Positions 22,546 to 35,012 of a stretch of DNA of 64,000 nt are shown in pieces. Every line of letters begins with the position of its first letter. The first letter of the stretch is position 1. Under the pieces are notes generated by a model. The model was not told the DNA's origin and searched no databases. It saw only the letters and a program-made list of their open reading frames with translations. The position numbers and the translations under genes were made by a program. This DNA comes from Agrostemma githago. Its lineage: Eukaryota; Streptophyta; Magnoliopsida; Caryophyllales; Caryophyllaceae. The stretch spans positions 34,977,577 to 35,041,576 of the forward strand of contig OY288254.1 in assembly GCA_958450325.1 (NCBI GenBank), written 5' to 3'.

Positions 22546-25085
22546 ATTTGGCGACTCCGCTGGGGATTAGCTGATACGTTACTGACCTTCAGCATCCTCA
22601 GGGTGAGACTCGAATAGAAATCGTTTGACTAGTCCAATACGCGTTTTAGTTTTACGGTTCATGCATAACCCCATATTTTCCCGGGCCGGTACTGGTGACC
22701 GACGTCCCACTATACTATCGATGTAGTCCAAATTGGATATGTCGAAGGTGTCCATTAGCCGATTCGTATGGGTTTTACGGCATGTTCTAAGCTCAACTCG
22801 ACTTAGGAAGTCCGCCCCGATTCTCGATAGGCTGTGTACACTGGTATAGACCCTTTCAGACTGACCGAGACTTAGAATTAGAGCATACATGGCGTCGTTA
22901 TACTGTTTCCATGACTACGTGCTACCTGATTTACAAGTCTTTCTTTCAAAAACCGTCTTTTTCAAAATTGCATCCTTTTCAAAATATCCAATTTTCAAAA
23001 CCCGGGACATATACCGAATTTAGGATCCACGATTTTACTCAAAATAGCCTATTTTTAGCCGGTATTATGCCCATTTCAAAACTCGAAAATATTTTCAAAC
23101 TTTCAAACCCGCTCCCCGGTCCGCCTTTCCGTTTTCTTTTTCGAAAAAAAAGGGGCCGGGCTTCTCTCCCCGATTTTACTCGGGCTTTCAAAAATCAAAT
23201 TTCAAAACCTTCCTCTTTTTTAGGACTTCCCGTATTTAGCAGTGTCGGGTCATGTCGTAAGTCGTCAAGTCTTCTAGCGTCAAAATCCGTCGATCTTATA
23301 TCACGGATTTCCTCCCTATCCCAGTCCGCCTTATTATACTAAGGCAAGGCCCACCTACGTAGGACATACTCCTAAAAGGGTCGGCCCGTCTACCCAATCG
23401 AGTCCAAAGTTTGGGGAACGTCTCACGTGAACCTCCTTTCGAACAGGGCCCAGCCCACACAGCTGGATCCTAAAGGAGGCCCACCTTTCACGAGTCGCCC
23501 GTCTAGGAGTCTCTTCCGAGTCGACCTTTTACAAGGCATAGCCCTATAACAAAAGGTTTGTGACCCTTACGTCTAAGGATCGCTCGTCCGACACTCGAGT
23601 CTTAACAAAGTCTTTCATCCCGCTTGGGGGCTACCCTTCATCAGAGCGGTCAATCACGGTTGCTCTAAGGGTCATGTCTTACACGTGTCTCACGTACCCC
23701 ACCTTTAAGTCACTTAGATGCCACACCATCTGAGTCCTTAGCCTCACTTGGGGGCTATTCTCCGACGGAGCGATAAATCATGGTCACTCCGAGGATCATA
23801 TCCTACACATTTGTCTTAGAAGAGTCTAACCCGAGTCAAACATGGTCGCCCCATTTTCGGACTCACCCTCATGCAGCTTGAGTCTCATCGTCAAGTCCAA
23901 GCCAGGGTCGTTACCTCGTCCAGGTCAACGTTCGAGTATCCCGGTCCATGAATCTTAGTCATTCCCGTCACCTCGGGCCGTGTCTAGTTTGACTCCCTCT
24001 CTTGCATTTGCGCAAAACCGAGTTTAGGCGAGTCGTGGCACCTGTCGAAGACCTTACCAAAAAAAAAACAACCAACCGAGCATCCGAAAGTCCGAATTGG
24101 ATTCGAGTCTAAGTTTGAGTCCGAGTCTAGGATACCCTACATCCTCATTTCCAAATCAGAGTCAGAATCTTTTGCATTCTGTCCTCTTTTCAAAATTCAA
24201 TAAAATCAGCTTTTCTATTGCTCATATATACTTTCCTTATGTGTTTCCGAGAACATGATAAACATCATCATACACTGTGAGCACATGCACGTGACTATAG
24301 GCACATCTATAATGACTGCAGGAAATCGAGACCCGTGTTTTCCTTTACCTGTTCCATGTCTGACATAGGAAGCCACAAAACTACACTTAGCAGGAGCGGT
24401 ATCGAATCCAATGACGAATCTAGGTAGTCTCCTGGTTTGGGTTCGAGACGGGAGGCAAGCCCATTTCCCACAATAAACACCCCTCCGACAAGATAAACCA
24501 TACCTACCTACGGTGTTAGTTTGACCAACAAAAAAAAAGACAAAAAAACTGGACAAAAAAAAAATCAAAAGTCCAAGGAAAAAAGCAAAAGGCCAAAACA
24601 AAAAAGCAGGCCATCATCAAAAAAGGGCATCCACGACCAGAACGGTCAACACAAATGAAGATCCCATGACCGGGGCTAAGAGGTCAACCAACAAAAAATA
24701 TTCAAATGCCCATGACCGTGGTCAACGGTCCACTCAAGATCAATACTCATACCATCCAATAAGGGAGAAACAATCAAGCTGGTCAACTAACACCACATTT
24801 AGCCTTCCCACATTACAACCCTCAAGACCTTCCCGAGGCCCAGGCTAAAGACAGCCCGGAATTTGAAGGATTCAAGCTCCATAGGATACCCCTAACCATT
24901 AGGGCCAGACATGGAAACCAGATCCCGCATCATCAAACATATCCCGATCAAAGTTCGAGCCATTTTACTCGACTTCCCCTTTACATAACAGAATTCACAA
25001 TCACCATATGCAAACCCGAGATCAAAACTCGTCAAAGACCCGAGAGCAAAACTCGTCAAATCCCTTACCTAATCATACACAATCC

Positions 25086-25185
25086 CGAGAGCAAAACTCG
25101 TTAAAATCCCCGAGAGCAAAACTCGTTAAAATCCCTGAGAGCAAAACTCGTTAAAATCCCCGAGAGCAGAACTCGTTAAAATCTC
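25086..25185 (+). repeat. Four 25-bp tandem units with self-complementary arms
   Basis: Units at 25086, 25111, 25136 and 25161 read CGAGAGCAAAACTCG followed by TTAAAATCCC, with two looser copies just upstream (25018-25065). Within each unit CGAG and CTCG flank AGCAAAA, so each can form a small hairpin. Confidence 0.93.
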
Positions 25186-26414
25186 ATCCCAACTCTTCTC
25201 ATTCAAACCACTTACCAACCCCAAACACGGGAATTTAACTTGCAGTCGGCATAGAACATGCCCAAATAGTGCACACCACCTCTGGGGGCTATCCCGGAGA
25301 ATGCTCACAGTCACAGGATCAATATCCTAACCATTCTAGCCCTTTGATCAAGACATCACTGGGAATGCACCTAGCCTACACCATTGCTATGGCTAGTTAC
25401 ACACGAAGTCCTATTAGACTAGGCACCATAATATATCTTTCAACACTGAACTACGGCATGGTTTGATTTCACTATACGTGAATACGTAGGCAGCCTTTCA
25501 ACAGAGGCACAACCACCCACATTGACACACATTCAAAAACCGCCATCATTCCGGTCACGACACCGTCATGTTCTCAGCAGCTAGCTTTGTCGTCCTGGGG
25601 GCTTCTCTTAGGCAGAAAACCTCCATCCACTCACAAAATCCAGATAAAATTCAAAAATCTAGCCTCCTTTCTATAGTATGTCCTAGTAGTCAGCTCAGTC
25701 GAAGACGAGAATCTGTCAGGACTCGAGGCAATACCCACTTTGGAAATGTACCCAAAAATCAAAAATTCAGGAAAGCACTAGACTACAACAGTCTCATTAC
25801 AGACTACTGCAACCCCGTATAGCATATCTATCCCACTTCGATGTTCGACCATGTTGCCACTCGTCTAGGCTACGGAATAGCGCAACTTAAGAGTCTTGTT
25901 AGGTGGCCCACCCCCCTACCGAGTCACGGTCCAACCCCTCGAGAGGCCAGTCGTGTCTGTCAACTCGTCCGGTCACGCCCAGCGTCGAGTCTGTCGATAG
26001 GTCTCTCTCTTCAAATTCTCATTTTTTAAAATTTGCAAAATTTAGCCATTTGAGAAAACCCTTTTCGACAAGGTCAAATTTCGGTCTATTTAAAACTAAG
26101 CAAAAATCATTTTTTATTCCCCAGCGCGAGTCATACTTGTTTCACCTACATGTTGCATGAAAATTTTTATGTAACTTATACAGGTACAATTCAAGACCGC
26201 GCAATTCACATAACTCCCCAGCGGCATAGACTTATACGACAAGTCCGATTCCCCACGGAGTTATCATCATCAACTCAGGTACATTTCTAGTCTCCGGCCG
26301 GCGGGCCCTTCACGCAGGTCTAACGGACCTTAAACGACCCGATCGGAAGTCTGCCAGGTCTTAATCTTTGATTGGCCTGATGGCTACTCTGACTTTCGCC
26401 TTGTCCAAGCCTCA

Positions 26415-26430
26415 GTCAGAGTGGGGGCTC
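26415..26430 (+). other. Polypurine tract next to the 3' LTR
   Basis: AGTCAGAGTGGGGGCTC directly precedes the 3' LTR TG at 26431. The same tract lies beside the LTR of element A in reverse at 801-816. This is the plus-strand primer of reverse transcription. Confidence 0.8.
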
Positions 26431-28848
26431 TGTAGACACCCACATTTTGACCGCCAGGTGTCTATAGCAGTTTCCGACAAACACCCGATGATGATCGGAC
26501 GCAAACGTGCTTTAAATACTCAGAAACGGGCTCAAAATCATTGGCATTTGGCTTGGGCTCATTATGGAGTACATATCTCACAAAACCAACCTCAAAATCA
26601 GGCCCAGTGGGTCGTTTCGAGTCAAATAAGACTAATTTGGGTCGATTCCGGCACCAGGGGTAAAACCGTCTTTTTACGACCGAGTCAAAACCCGTCAAAA
26701 ATATTTCCGAGTCACGTGAGTCAGCCGTGACACCTCACATGGCTGATTCGGACCCCAATCCTACGGGAAATCAGCTACACAAAATATTAAACAAATCCGT
26801 TTAAGGATGGAATTCGATCTCAAGCAGGAATCCTATCCGAAAACCGATTCAAACACCCGACCGAGCTAGGACACTCGGCCGAGCAACCCTCCACCAGCCG
26901 GTTCTCCCTTTCTTCTTTGACAAGAAAGCGGAATCCTCATTCCTTTCAACTTCTACGTTTCCTATCCCAAGCGGTAGTTCAAACTCTCCTAGCCAAGGTC
27001 GGGAATATCCCTATAAATAGCCCCTTGCACACAACACTTTTAGACATCAATTATCAATCAAATACACATCAATTATCATTCATTATCAATTAGCATCTAC
27101 AATCTACATTCATTATCAATCATCAATCATCTACAACATCAATTATTCCCATACACACACACATAAAATTTAGCATCGAGAAACCGATATTACAAACCCG
27201 AAGGAAACCGGCCCGATATCCGACACCCTTCACACGTCACGCCCAAACCAAGCCACCATAACTCACCGACATCCACTCGACGCTCTTGTGCCTAAGCCAC
27301 GTCCCGACGAGCCCCGATCCGAGTAAACAGAAGCATGTAGGTTGAGGGTGTAACAAAACCCGATTTCTCTTCTTCTTCTCTCTTCCTCCTCGTCCGTCTT
27401 ATTTTTTATGGGTCGGTCGTCGTTTATTTTATTTTCTAATATCGATACTATTAAAAACTATTTTCATACAACAACATTCTTAAAAATATGATATCGATTT
27501 TCTATAATCGAATATTGTATCGAAAAGAATTATATTAAAATCTCGACGATATTAAAAATCGTTACATCTTTTTTTCGTTCAAATTCTTTTTTTACAAAAC
27601 CCTTTTCTAAAAATCATTCCGAATACTCGATATCGATTTCATAATCGAATATCGGGTACAACGAATATCGAAAACATAAATCGAGTATAAATTAATTCAT
27701 ATTTGTACGCGATTTATCAAAATTAGCAATTTCGAACAAAAAAATAAAACCGGACAGACCCGCACGCGAGTCGCGCCATGCCCAGGCGACTCGCGCACGG
27801 GCCTGAAACCCGAGACGTTTTTTTAGCTTTTTTCGTTCGTTTTATTTCATTCTTCTACGAAGCGATTTCAAAATTTATATCTTTTCTAAAAACTATTCGA
27901 AGTATTTGATATTGATTTCGTAGTCAATTATCGAATATAACGAATATCGAGAATATTAAGTCGAGTACGAATTATGCAATATTCGTACGCGATTTAATAA
28001 AAGCATCGAATTTTCAAAAAACCGCTTTCGAAATCAGCCCGACACGCGACTCGCCGGCATCCCGGGCGAGCCGCGCGGCCGGCTGCCACGACGCGCCTTT
28101 ATCGTTTTTTTTATTATTTTTCGAACTTCGTTTTTTATACAAAACAGCGTTTTTAGCAATATTTTCCAAATTTCGAATAATATTTATTTTCTCAATCTCG
28201 TATATTTATTTGCTATATTATTATTTACAAATCGATACTAACTCGTTTGTTCATCTTTTGTAGCAAATTCATATCTTTTTCATCATTTGTTTTATTATAC
28301 TAAAACGAATCTCACATGCTAAATTCAACTTTGACGTTAAATTTTTCATGCATTAAATCGATTTAGCAACCCGTTCGATTCCTCGCATGTTTAAGAAAAC
28401 AATGTTTGCATATCATTCATCGTATTACTAACACGCGTATTAAAAAATCATTCGATATCCTAGTAGAGGCCGCTAATGTGCGGGCAGGGTTGGGTGTTCT
28501 TAGTGAACTTCCCAACACGTACCCTTACCCCTTACTCAGAACCGTGGTTTCCGGATGTCCGAACTCATTGGCAACGAGAGTCATTCAATATACGATTAAC
28601 CGCTCAAGTCGGCATCGGTATCGAACTGCAAAGGGACGAGCCCAATAAACTCTGACATCGGAAATGGGCCGTATTTTGTATACGGCCCACTACGACATAG
28701 AGTGGGCTCGAACGGTTCCGAATAACCATAAAATTCGGTGGCGACTCCAACTTCGATTTAAATTTCCATTTGACCATCTCATGGAGATTCATTCGCCTCC
28801 CCAAACCCGCGCGTGGCCGCGTCGGGGTGGACCTATGTCATGTCCACA
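26431..28848 (+). repeat. 3' LTR of the young Tat-like element
   Basis: Same length and order as 20128-22545, with TATAAATAG at 27012-27020. Ends ...TGTCCACA at 28848, then target copy ACAAT and Copia sequence GTTGATGAG. Confidence 0.94.
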
Positions 28849-28853
28849 ACAAT

Positions 28854-31147
28854 GTTGATGAGATTGTCCATGAAAGTCAAAGAATAGACACCATATGAGA
28901 TATGGATTGAAAATGTTCTTAAAAGTCTTTTCTTAATTATCAAGTCAAGTTTAAAGAAAATTGTTTTCTTGAACTTAGACTCAATTATGGCATGTGTTTT
29001 ATTAGGGATATTATGTTAATTCTACAAACCATCCAAAGAACAAAACTGTTTTTTTGCATGGAGTGATATGTTTCTTTTAAAAATATGTGATTTCTAATAG
29101 AAACAGTGGGAGTAGAATTGACCTTGAATTGTTCAAGATTAACAGGAATTCTCTACAACTGTTGAAGAGGATAATATTGATGCATCCATGAAATGTCAGG
29201 ATCATCTTACCTGTAAAATATTACCCTACATAGGTTTGACCTATGATGAAACAATAATGGGCAAAGAATCCAAAATTCACATAAAATCTAACAGATTCTA
29301 TATACCATAACTACCAAGTATAGACTTTGGTTAAATGGGTCTTATAGTGAAGAACCATCTTCAATATAAAGACGATAAGTTGATATAAGAGTATCTATGA
29401 AGCATAGTTGGTAGTTAAGGATTGATCTCATAGTAGTGACTACGGAAAAATTCTTTTTACAACATTATGCCTAAGTCTATTAGGATTGATTTAGCATTTT
29501 GAATGTCATCACTCATATGATGAGTATTGGACATATATATATGTGAAATACATTTCTTGAAATAGATGTAATATGATGTGTGTGCGAATCATCGTATGAA
29601 ATTCATATTATTATTAAAATTGCTAGGCAAATGTGAATATTCCAATTTGATTGGAGTATGGAGTAATATCTTCGTTCTCAATGTGGTAATTCAAAGATGT
29701 TTGTTTTCCTTTGAGACGAAGAAAGACAATGTGTACAAGAGGCTAGTGGAAGTGCATTTATCGTTATGATTTGGTATGTATGTGACATATTTCTCTAACT
29801 AAACGACATTTGATTGCTTTAGTCTATGAGACTTTGCAAGAAATGTGTTTATTATGTGCTCGTGTAACGAATAGATACTAATCTAGTGAGTGTCACTAGG
29901 GATTGTTCCTTTGCGTTTGAGAAGCAAAAGGGGAATTATTTAAGAGATGCGCATGATGTGATAAGCGAATTATTGTAAATAGGTTACAACAATTCATATT
30001 TCCAAATGGACAAAGATGACATGAGATTGTACTCTCAGTATATTTTGGTTTGGATGAAAGTTGTGTGTTGGAACGGTTCCAAAGGACAACTTTGTGACTA
30101 GTATTATAACTAAAGTTAGTGTTCTATTACTTTTGAAGCAAATAGACGTTTGATTACGAATTAAGCACACACTCAACTTTAAAGTTTATGAAGCAATTTG
30201 TTGCTTATGAAACTATCAGTTTACCTTAATTGAGAGAAGGTAGATTGATTATATGCTTGTAAATAACCAATACAAATGTTGTGTGTCCCGAAACCTACTC
30301 TACATAAAGATCATATTGATTATGATCGGTATAAGACGCATGGGCGAGTGGTCTTAGTACTTTTAGAGGTGTTTGGTTTAGTGGGAGTTATTTCGATAAT
30401 TGATATATGTATGACATATTGTCATTTGGTTAATGTAACCAAGTTTTGTCCCTAAATAATTTACATTGATGAAATTGATTACTAAGTACGTGACTTAGTC
30501 TTGGAACTCTATTTGGATGATGTAATTATTTTGTCTCTAGTCAGGGTATTGTGTTGGGACATTTGAATACCCTTAAATGACTGGTGTGTGAGTTGGTTGA
30601 TGACTAAGTTCCTTGAGTCATAGGTATTGAGATACTAAACCAGGCACACGGGTGTATGTTAAGAACATGCATTAGACAGACCCGCCGAAAAGGATTTTAC
30701 TAAGATTTCGCTTAGTGTCAGTAAAGTTCTTTGCAAGTTATGAACTTGTACGGTCTTTAAACCTGAGTCTTTAACTATCCTGTACATGTGACATGTATGC
30801 TTTGATACTATTCCTCGTCAGCTGTGAAAGGGGGCTATGGATGGTTATTGGGCATGCATGGATCATGTGATAGGATGTGGTTAGACAAGAGGGGATTTGC
30901 TCTTCCTTTATTGAAGGGAATTTATTGTTTCTTGGCCACTCGAGGAGTGTGACTTGTGCAACTGCGTGGCCGCGCTCAGATAGGATGATTGTCATCTGTC
31001 TGCTCTTTTAACAAGTCAACTCAAATATTCGAGTAAAAGATTGAGACATGTGAGGATGACACTTCTTCTTACCTCATTCTCAATTGGAGACAATAGTAGT
31101 AAAGAGACTTAACGCCGTTCTTGAGAGGACATGTACAAGTGGGAGAC
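28854..31147 (+). mobile_element. Copia internal region, right part, decayed
   Basis: Continues the Copia internal region after the nested element. No long frame. CTCTATTTGGATGATGTAATT at about 30508-30527 translates to a YLDD-like string and may be the remnant of the reverse transcriptase active site. The end reads ACAAGTGGGAGAC and then the 3' LTR at 31148. Coding content cannot be reconstructed by reading alone. Confidence 0.55.
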
Positions 31148-31877
31148 TGAAGGAGTTATGTCCACTGTTCTACGGATTAACCCGCTTAAGTCTATGTATC
31201 CGATATGCCTTGCTAGCGGTCGATGTCGGGTTGACATGTAAATAGGTTACGTGTCTGGTAGTCTTAAGTGGGCCCATTGGGTCACACACAATATGTACGG
31301 GATATTATTAATATATATCGATATATTAAATATATCGGGTCAGTAGTAATACGGACCCAGCTGCGTTGTCGGGTTATGGTAATTAGAGTTATACTAATAA
31401 TCTAATTATGGTAATTAGAGTTATGGAAATAACCTAATTCTACCTTCTCATCTCCTATATAAGAAGGTTCATATGATGAAACACGATATGGAATTAAGAG
31501 TATTGACTCATAATATATATTCGTCTTATAAAGAGTTATAAGAGAGATATAGAGATAAGTTGTGAAACGGTCTCACGTACCTTTATACTAGCATATACGT
31601 CGCAGTTCTGTACCCGTGTGGATACCAAAGGAGGCATCACGTTTGGGGTGCTTTATTCTGTCCGTGGAGATTATTTATTCTGTCCGTGGGAATTATCTAG
31701 TCTATCCGTGAAGATTATTTATTCTGTCCGTGGAGATTATATATATTTCTGGGTTTATTATACTTCATATTAATACGCTGTTCCGCTGCAAATAAGGTAT
31801 AATTGTTATCCCTCTACTTTTGTCTTTTCGGTTAATACTCGTAACAGGTCCTTGGGTTTAAGGGTTGTAACCCTACA
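31148..31877 (+). repeat. Copia 3' LTR (730 bp)
   Basis: Pairs with 15975-16704. It ends CCCTACA at 31877 and is followed by target copy GTTTC (31878-31882), which begins the right part of the split chromovirus LTR. Confidence 0.92.
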
Positions 31878-31882
31878 GTTTC

Positions 31883-34800
31883 CACCGTTTCATATTTGAT
31901 CCATCTCCTCCTCTTCCTTACTTTTGTTTACATTTCCACCGCTCCACCATTTGACTGCTCTCTTTTAACGAACCCCCCTGTTCACCATCTTCATTCATCG
32001 TTCTCCTTTCACGCCTGAATCACCATCTTTCCGCACCATTCTCCTCCCTTACTTCGTTGTTCTTGTTCTTCGATGAATGACTCGGTTCTGTTTCGCTGCT
32101 GTTGTATGATGCTGCTATTGATGCCCGTACTGCTGCTGCAATTCGATGCTGCTACTACTGTTCGTATTCCTTCTTCTTCCCTTCATTCTTCGTTACTTTC
32201 TTCTTCGATCTATACTCGTTATGCTGCTGTTTTGGTCAGGATGTTATAGCTATTTCTGCTCTCTGTCCAACTGCTATGGTTTTTGTTGCTGTTGTTCGTT
32301 TTGTACCCTTTGTCTTTGTCTCGTTTTCTTCTCCTTAATCTCCTTCACCTCAATCTGTTCTTTCTGCTGCTCTCTGTTGCCAATTTCTGCCCGTTATTCT
32401 TCTCTTCCTCTGCATTTTGTTGCTGCGGTTTGCTGTTGTTTTGTTCTGTTTAGTTCCGAATTATTGGTGCTCTGGTTTCGTCACTTTTTGTTGTGTAATC
32501 GGTCTTGTTTACTGTTGTTTTGTGCTGCGTTTTGTCCTCCTGCTACGTGTAGCTGCCGCTGCTGCGTTTGGTTGCTTATTCATCTTCTTTTTCTTCTTCG
32601 TTCTGTCACTCGTTGTTGCTATTCTGTCGTTTCACTCTTCTTTCTTCTTTCTTTATTCTTCTCCTTTTCTTGTGTCCTTGCTGCAGCTGCTATTGTCTTC
32701 TGTTGCCGTCCTTTTTCTGCTGCAGTTGCTTTTTGTTCGATTGCTTTTGCGTGTCGTCATCGTTGTTTTTATTCAGCTCATAGACACGGTTTTGCGATCC
32801 TATTTTCTTCGTTCTTTTCTTCTTCTTTCTGTCGCGTTGCTGCTGTATTCTTTGCTGTCCGCGTGTGATGCTCCTGCTGCTCTATTTTTTTTCCGCTGTT
32901 AGATGTACGTTTGTGCGCATCTTAGTTCTCCTCGTTCTATTGTTTCATCATTCCTACTGTTTACGATTTCCTTATCTTCTACTTCTCGTCCTTTCCCGAT
33001 TCTCATTATCTCAATCAAGTTCATCTTCGTTTCGTGAAGGCCTCGGAATTTTATTGAATCGACTTTCAAGTTCTAAGGTTCGAGCTTGGTCTAATCAAGA
33101 AAGGCATGTGCGTGATCGCTCGGATTTTGGCTAAAGGTAACTTTAGGGCGTTACTCGATTTTATATCGTATGTTTGAGTAGTAGTATGTAGTAAATATTT
33201 TAACTTCGATTTTCTAATTTTTAGCTATTTATTATCTGCTAATAATTTTATATTAAATCGTGTGCTTTATAAATATTTTACAAGTTTTTGATATCGTTTT
33301 ATAAATCGTTAGTAATTTTATTATTAATGATCGTTATAATATTTTGTTGGTTATCGGGATACTAATAACTAAATAATATCGATTTCATATTTTCGTCATG
33401 TTTCGTTAATTTCTAATTTTTTTTTAACTCAAAATCGTATTTTTATACTATAATCAAGATTTGTATACTCGTTCAATAAATTAATTTTCGTTTTACGATT
33501 TATACTAATAAATGAGAAAATAGTCGATTTAGTTTTAAATATATTTTTAGTCGAGACTATTTTCACTAATTATTTCCGATTGACTATTTTTATTAAAATC
33601 CGTATTATTTATTAATAAAAGATATTTATTAAAAATATTTGAAATCTTTGTAACTCCCATTTTATTTATAAAACTCGCCGACTCAATTAATTTTGATATC
33701 GTTTTTCCTAAAACATCTCTTTTCTAAAATTTATAGTTGTAACTCGATTTCCTAATTATTTATAAAATACTAAATAATGACTTATTATATTTTATTTATA
33801 GTTTTGAGTAACGAATTTAGAAATATATTAAAGTTACGATAGCGACGATAATAATAAAATGTTAATTTCGTTCGAAATGCTATTTTTTTACGTTTCACTT
33901 ATTTTAATAACTTAGGTATTTTCTATAACAATATTTCTATTTTAAGTAAGTTTCTAAAATTAGCAAGTTTCTATTTATATAAAGTTTCCTTTTTAATATA
34001 AAATGTTTACTCCTTTCATCTCCATATTATTTATATTGATTATATTTATTTTTGAATATCAATAATGGCTTGTTATGGAGTTATGGAATAAAGTCATTGT
34101 GGGATTAGAGTAATATAGTCTGGGATGTACATTTTTGCTATCAGCTATAAAGCCGGTGTGCCCATTTGGGGCACATTTGGTTGTTGAACTGAGCATGGTT
34201 TGTGTTCAGGAGAATGTGCATTGTGCCTTTAAGCTAGATATCGCATCGTGTTAGTCGCCGTCAGTTGAACTGGGTACATTTGGTATCCAAGAGGGGTGTA
34301 TACTACTTAAACCAGGACCTTGCTGCACGTAGTCCTGTTATAGTTGAGTTGCCTAGTTAGAGACTGGATTCTGTTATGAGTTAAGTCTATAGTACTCGAA
34401 GCTAGTTTCCGGTATTATCCTAGTGAATGTCTAGCCTTGTGCACACTGATCGAATTTCCATAACACCATTTTTGAATATTTATATTATCGATTGATTTTG
34501 ACTTGCAGGTTGGCAAGTGCTTTAACTTTCGTTGAAAACTTATTTTTATTATATCGTTTTAATGTTTTCTGATTTTAAATATATTGATATAATAATACTA
34601 TTATTTTTCCATATGATATAATATGGTTGGGAGAACGTCCGAGTTACTCCCCACTGACGTGGCTGTTATGTTTATAACATGACAGGTATTTGCTGCTGGG
34701 TTTTGGGTGTGAGCTAGCGAGTAGGGTGGATCCTACTCTTTCTTCATTCTTGTAATTTATGGATTTGTATAAGCCCGTTGGGAGATTTTCACTTTTAGCC

Positions 34801-34930
34801 CTTTTGTAAAAAGAGGCCTTTGTATTGACTTACCATTTCTTTTAATAAGATATAGTTAGTCAGTGTGTTTTAATCCCAACTCTACAGTGTTTCTGCCACT
34901 GTATTGCGTTAGAATTTCTAGGGGATTACA
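31883..34930 (+). repeat. Right part of the split chromovirus solo LTR
   Basis: 31883-33050 is strongly T/C-rich with repeated CTGCTG and CTTCTT. It gives several long Cys/Phe/Leu-rich frames (for example 32146-32868) that look like composition artefacts and not genes. 33140-34060 is AT-rich. 34080-34460 is the LTR block shared with 61550-61850. It ends AGGGGATTACA, like the LTR at 62369-62379. Confidence 0.8.
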
Positions 34931-35012
34931 GATGCCTTCGACGGCAATGAGACGGAGGAGGACGATGAGGACGAGGGTGGGGGTGGTGGCAATGAGGATA
35001 GCGAAGATGAGT
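34931..35012 (+). pseudogene. TNP2-like transposase, last acidic codons
   Basis: After the GATGC duplication the acidic tail of the CACTA transposase continues in the frame used at 15250 (DGNETEEDDEDEGG... NEDSEDE). It is cut by the chromovirus at 35013. In the empty-site sequence the frame would end at TAG across the TGAGT target site (35008-35012 with 44216-44222). This confirms that three separate elements lie in one gene. Confidence 0.82.

Larger units (their letters stand above)
22546..26430 (+). mobile_element. Non-coding internal region of the young Tat-like element
   Basis: Primer-binding-site-like TTTGGCGACTCCGCTGGGGA at 22547-22566. 22930-23240 is rich in TTTTCAAAA words. 23630-23830 holds two GCTTGGGGGCTA-type blocks also seen in element A. 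Element A has gag at the corresponding point and this element does not. 24060-24620 includes A-rich tracts and matches element A 2640-3160 in reverse. 25018-25185 has 25-bp tandem units. 25270-26430 leads to the polypurine tract. Its frames are short and have no recognisable protein. Confidence 0.85.
20128..28848 (+). mobile_element. Young non-autonomous Tat/Ogre-like LTR element (LARD-like), complete
   Basis: Complete 8721-bp element: 5' LTR 20128-22545, internal 22546-26430, 3' LTR 26431-28848. Both LTRs are 2418 bp, start TGTAGACACCC and end TGTCCACA. Target duplication ACAAT lies at 20123-20127 and 28849-28853, within the Copia element. The primer-binding-site region reads TTTGGCGACTCCGCTGGGGA (22547-22566), of the Tat/Ogre type. 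The polypurine tract is CAGAGTGGGGGCTC ending at 26430. The 3.9-kb internal region has no gag or pol. Relatives in the window are element A (1-9182, gag only), the solo LTR at 47391 and the LTR at 58113. The near-identical LTRs show it is the youngest insertion in the nest. Confidence 0.95.
15975..31877 (+). mobile_element. Copia-type LTR retrotransposon, decayed, hosting a nested element
   Basis: Two 730-bp LTRs (15975-16704 and 31148-31877) start TGAAGGAGTTATG and end CCCTATA/CCCTACA. They are flanked by target duplication GTTTC at 15970-15974 and 31878-31882. A TGGTATCAGAGCC primer-binding site (initiator Met tRNA type) follows the 5' LTR, and an AAGTGGGAGA polypurine tract, typical of plant Copia elements, precedes the 3' LTR. 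The internal region is 16705-20127 plus 28854-31147, interrupted by the element at 20128. It has no long frame. The only pol-like hint is a TATTTGGATGATG stretch near 30511 that could be a YVDD-type reverse transcriptase relic. Confidence 0.88.
15255..34930 (+). mobile_element. Solo LTR of a chromovirus-type Gypsy element, split by a Copia element
   Basis: The two outer parts (15255-15974 and 31883-34930) make one LTR of about 3.77 kb. It starts TATAACACCCC (a TG to TA change at the very end) and ends GGGGATTACA, with target duplication GATGC at 15250-15254 and 34931-34935. The TNP2 acidic tail continues in frame across the empty site. The 34080-34460 block (GGAGTTATGGAATAA, GAACTGAGCATGGTTTGTGT, AGTCCTGTTATAGTTGAGTT) matches 61550-61850 in the LTR of the chromovirus at 59204. 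No internal region remains, so unequal recombination between two LTRs left a solo LTR before the Copia insertion. Confidence 0.9.

Noticed and set aside
25086..25185. CRISPR-like array of short regular repeats
   Set aside because: Units are directly adjacent with no spacers, in a plant retrotransposon. It is a simple tandem repeat.
32102..33134. Several overlapping long frames, one of 240 residues, rich in Cys, Phe, Leu and Ser
   Set aside because: They lie in a T/C-rich LTR stretch in multiple frames at once and contain no domain. Low stop density follows from composition.
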